From Haloarcula sebkhae (GTDB lineage Archaea > Halobacteriota > Halobacteria > Halobacteriales > Haloarculaceae): a stretch of 64,000 bases of DNA. Position 1 is the first letter of the stretch. Each line of letters opens with the position of its first letter. The position numbers were made by a program, and so were the translations under genes. A model generated the notes under the pieces. The model worked only from the letters and a program-made list of their open reading frames with translations, was not told the origin of the DNA and did not search any database. The DNA is taken from assembly GCF_014647415.1 (NCBI RefSeq), contig NZ_BMPD01000004.1, positions 248,001-312,000 on the forward strand, in the 5' to 3' direction. Of this stretch, positions 62,604 through 64,000 are shown piece by piece.

Positions 62604-63287
62604 ATGCCCACAGAGCCGAACGCCAGTCAGAATCCCTCGTCGCCGCTGTTTGCAGCTATCTACGATCCGGCAACGACGCTCATCGAACGGACCCTCCTAC
62701 GGCCACATCGTGAGTATCTGGTAGCGGATCTGGATGGAACGGTGCTGGACCTCGGCGCTGGAACCGGCGCGATGTTTCCGTATTTCGATAGCGTGGCGAC
62801 CGCCTCAACGGAGTTTCACGCTGTCGAGCCGGACCCGCACATGCGGCGGCAGGCAACAGAGAAGGCGAACGCGCAGGCCACGCCGATTCGCATCGAGTCG
62901 TCACCGGCGGAAGCTCTCCCGTACGACGACGAATCCTTCGACATCGTCGTCACCTCGATGGTGTTCTGTACGATTCCGGACATCAAGTCCGCGATGAGTG
63001 AGGTTACCCGCGTACTCAAACCCGGCGGCGAACTGCGTTTCTTCGAGCACGTCATCGACGACGGATGGCGCGCTGGGCTACAGTCAGCGCTCGCACCGCT
63101 CTGGAAACGCCTTGCCGGCGGTTGTCATCTCACCCGGCAGACGGGGACGCGACTCGTCGCGGACCGGTCGTTCGACGTCGTCGAAATCGAGCGACTCAAC
63201 CTCGGCGTCACACCGATCCGTCCGTTCGTTCGGGGACGGCTCCGCAAGCGCTCGGTGTCTCCGCCGCGACAACTCAGCGGCGATTAA
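62604..63287 (+). CDS. Class I SAM-dependent methyltransferase
   Basis: 227 residues. SAM loop LDLGAGTGAMFPYF near residue 50, acidic motif in AVEPDP, motif IV FDIVVTSMVFCTIPD and post-motif RVLKPGGELRFFEH. It resembles UbiE/phosphatidylethanolamine-type methyltransferases. The substrate is unknown. It overlaps the end of the convergent AIM24 gene by four bases. Confidence 0.9.
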   Translation: MPTEPNASQNPSSPLFAAIYDPATTLIERTLLRPHREYLVADLDGTVLDLGAGTGAMFPYFDSVATASTEFHAVEPDPHMRRQATEKANAQATPIRIESSPAEALPYDDESFDIVVTSMVFCTIPDIKSAMSEVTRVLKPGGELRFFEHVIDDGWRAGLQSALAPLWKRLAGGCHLTRQTGTRLVADRSFDVVEIERLNLGVTPIRPFVRGRLRKRSVSPPRQLSGD

Positions 63288-63955
63288 CTCTGGCTCTGTG
63301 TGACAGACCCTTCCTCGTTCGGCTGGATGACGACGAACCCGTCGTCACCGGTGAACTCCATCTGTATCGACTCACCGGAGGTCTGGCCGATCTCGAACGT
63401 CTTGTTCACCTCGATAGACGGTGAGAGGTTCGAACTCCACGCAACGGTGGCATCCGGGTCGGTGAACACCGGCGGCGTCATCACCAGCGGGTCGCCGTGT
63501 GTCGTCAGTGCGACTTCGCCGGGGCCGGTGAGGTAGACGTTCGTCAGCCCACCGGCGGCCATACCGGAGAGACTGCCAACGGTGTTGATTTCGTAATCGA
63601 TGGTTGATTCGAACGCGAGCACGTCAGTGCCGTTGACCGATATCGATTCCCCGTCAGCGAGAGTCAGCACCTGTACCTTCTTGCCGTTCTCGGCCACGTA
63701 GAGATGGCCGTTTCCTTCAGCCTCCATGACTGGCGTCCCTTCGCCGCTCACGGCCTCCTTGACAAAGCCCGTGATGCCGCCTTCCGCCGAGGACTTGCCA
63801 GTGAACGTGACCTCGCCGGTGTACGCGACCATCGACCCGGCTTTGACCATCACCGTTCCGTCGAGCGGGATGTCGAGCAGCCTGTTGTTCTCTTTCTGGA
63901 AGCCATCGCCACCGTCCTCGGGGGCGTTGGAGCGGACAAATTCCTGTAAGTCCAT
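63284..63955 (-). CDS. AIM24-family (TIGR00266-like) protein
   Basis: 223 residues, a beta-rich AIM24 fold: KAGSMVAYTGEVTF with a conserved Tyr, GEGTPVMEAEGNGHLYVAENGKK, VSGMAAGGLTNVYLTGPGEVAL. Family function is not settled. A full-length copy; the C-terminus ends in VTQSQS. Starts at ATG 63955; the last 45 bases of the window, to 64000, hold only its upstream region. Confidence 0.9.
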   Translation of the reverse strand: MDLQEFVRSNAPEDGGDGFQKENNRLLDIPLDGTVMVKAGSMVAYTGEVTFTGKSSAEGGITGFVKEAVSGEGTPVMEAEGNGHLYVAENGKKVQVLTLADGESISVNGTDVLAFESTIDYEINTVGSLSGMAAGGLTNVYLTGPGEVALTTHGDPLVMTPPVFTDPDATVAWSSNLSPSIEVNKTFEIGQTSGESIQMEFTGDDGFVVIQPNEEGSVTQSQS

Positions 63956-64000
63956 AGTTACATCGAGATACTCGAGAGGCCACCGTCATAGACTTCGTGA

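Noticed and set aside
61607..62611. Minus-strand frame of 334 codons opposite the MATE gene
   Set aside because: Antisense of twelve membrane segments, His/Asp/Arg-rich; a shadow.
1..64000. Search for CRISPR arrays, tRNA and rRNA genes
   Set aside because: No regularly spaced direct repeats and no clover-leaf or rRNA-like sequence was recognised by eye in any intergenic region; a covariance-model search could still find a small RNA.

Overview
The window reads as about 64 kb of a haloarchaeal chromosome, most like Haloarcula or a close relative. The proteins are very rich in Asp and Glu. Many genes have a TATA-like box about 27 bases before the start codon and no leader. Secreted proteins carry Tat or lipobox signals, there is a Bat-type HTH regulator, and the FolC-FolP fusion is a haloarchaeal trait. 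No rRNA, tRNA or CRISPR array was seen. Coding density is high except in three AT-richer, decayed stretches (20.9-23.7 kb, 33.3-35.0 kb and 51.9-52.1 kb), which hold an MFS pseudogene, an IS5-type transposase remnant and orphan small ORFs.

Layout. 0-4 kb: FolC-FolP fusion, a small membrane protein, a zinc-ribbon protein and a membrane protein. 4-20 kb: a BCCT (betaine-type) transporter, UspA, threonine dehydratase, two paralogous 850-residue dimethylglycine/sarcosine dehydrogenase-like flavoproteins with GcvT domains, an aspartoacylase-type hydrolase, an unfamiliar HTH protein, MetF-type methylenetetrahydrofolate reductase, a DmdA/LigM-like H4-folate demethylase and dihydrofolate reductase. 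This is a compact methyl/one-carbon catabolic locus. 20-23 kb: a Bat-type regulator and degraded DNA. 22.4-33.3 kb: an IclR-controlled uptake and catabolic cluster. It holds a carbohydrate-type ABC transporter with a creatininase-family enzyme inside the operon, a barrel-like hypothetical protein, an enolase-superfamily dehydratase, an SDR, RidA and a HAD phosphatase.

33.7-46.6 kb: a PH-like membrane protein, an IS remnant, an EamA exporter, a DAACS symporter, CysE, a small zinc protein, FolD, a TrpE/PabB-TrpG/PabA pair, a second BCCT carrier, a K+ channel with RCK domain, a half-size EamA protein and a second RidA. 46.6-52.8 kb: a formate dehydrogenase alpha subunit with a NuoG-like front end, its divergent NuoF-like partner, and a second creatininase-family enzyme. 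53-58 kb: a CPBP protease, a secreted subtilase overlapping a possibly frameshifted gene with a C9 tract, a membrane-bound HTH protein and a repeat-containing surface glycoprotein. 58.5-64 kb: PRC-barrel, DUF5684-like, two related divergent TetR regulators, MATE exporter, methyltransferase and AIM24.

Working together: BCCT carriers could bring in betaine-like methylated osmolytes. The dehydrogenases and the DmdA-like enzyme would move methyl groups to H4-folate, MetF and FolD would oxidise them, and formate dehydrogenase could finish the oxidation. FolCP, DHFR and possibly the PabAB pair supply the folate. That chain is inference from family membership and co-location.
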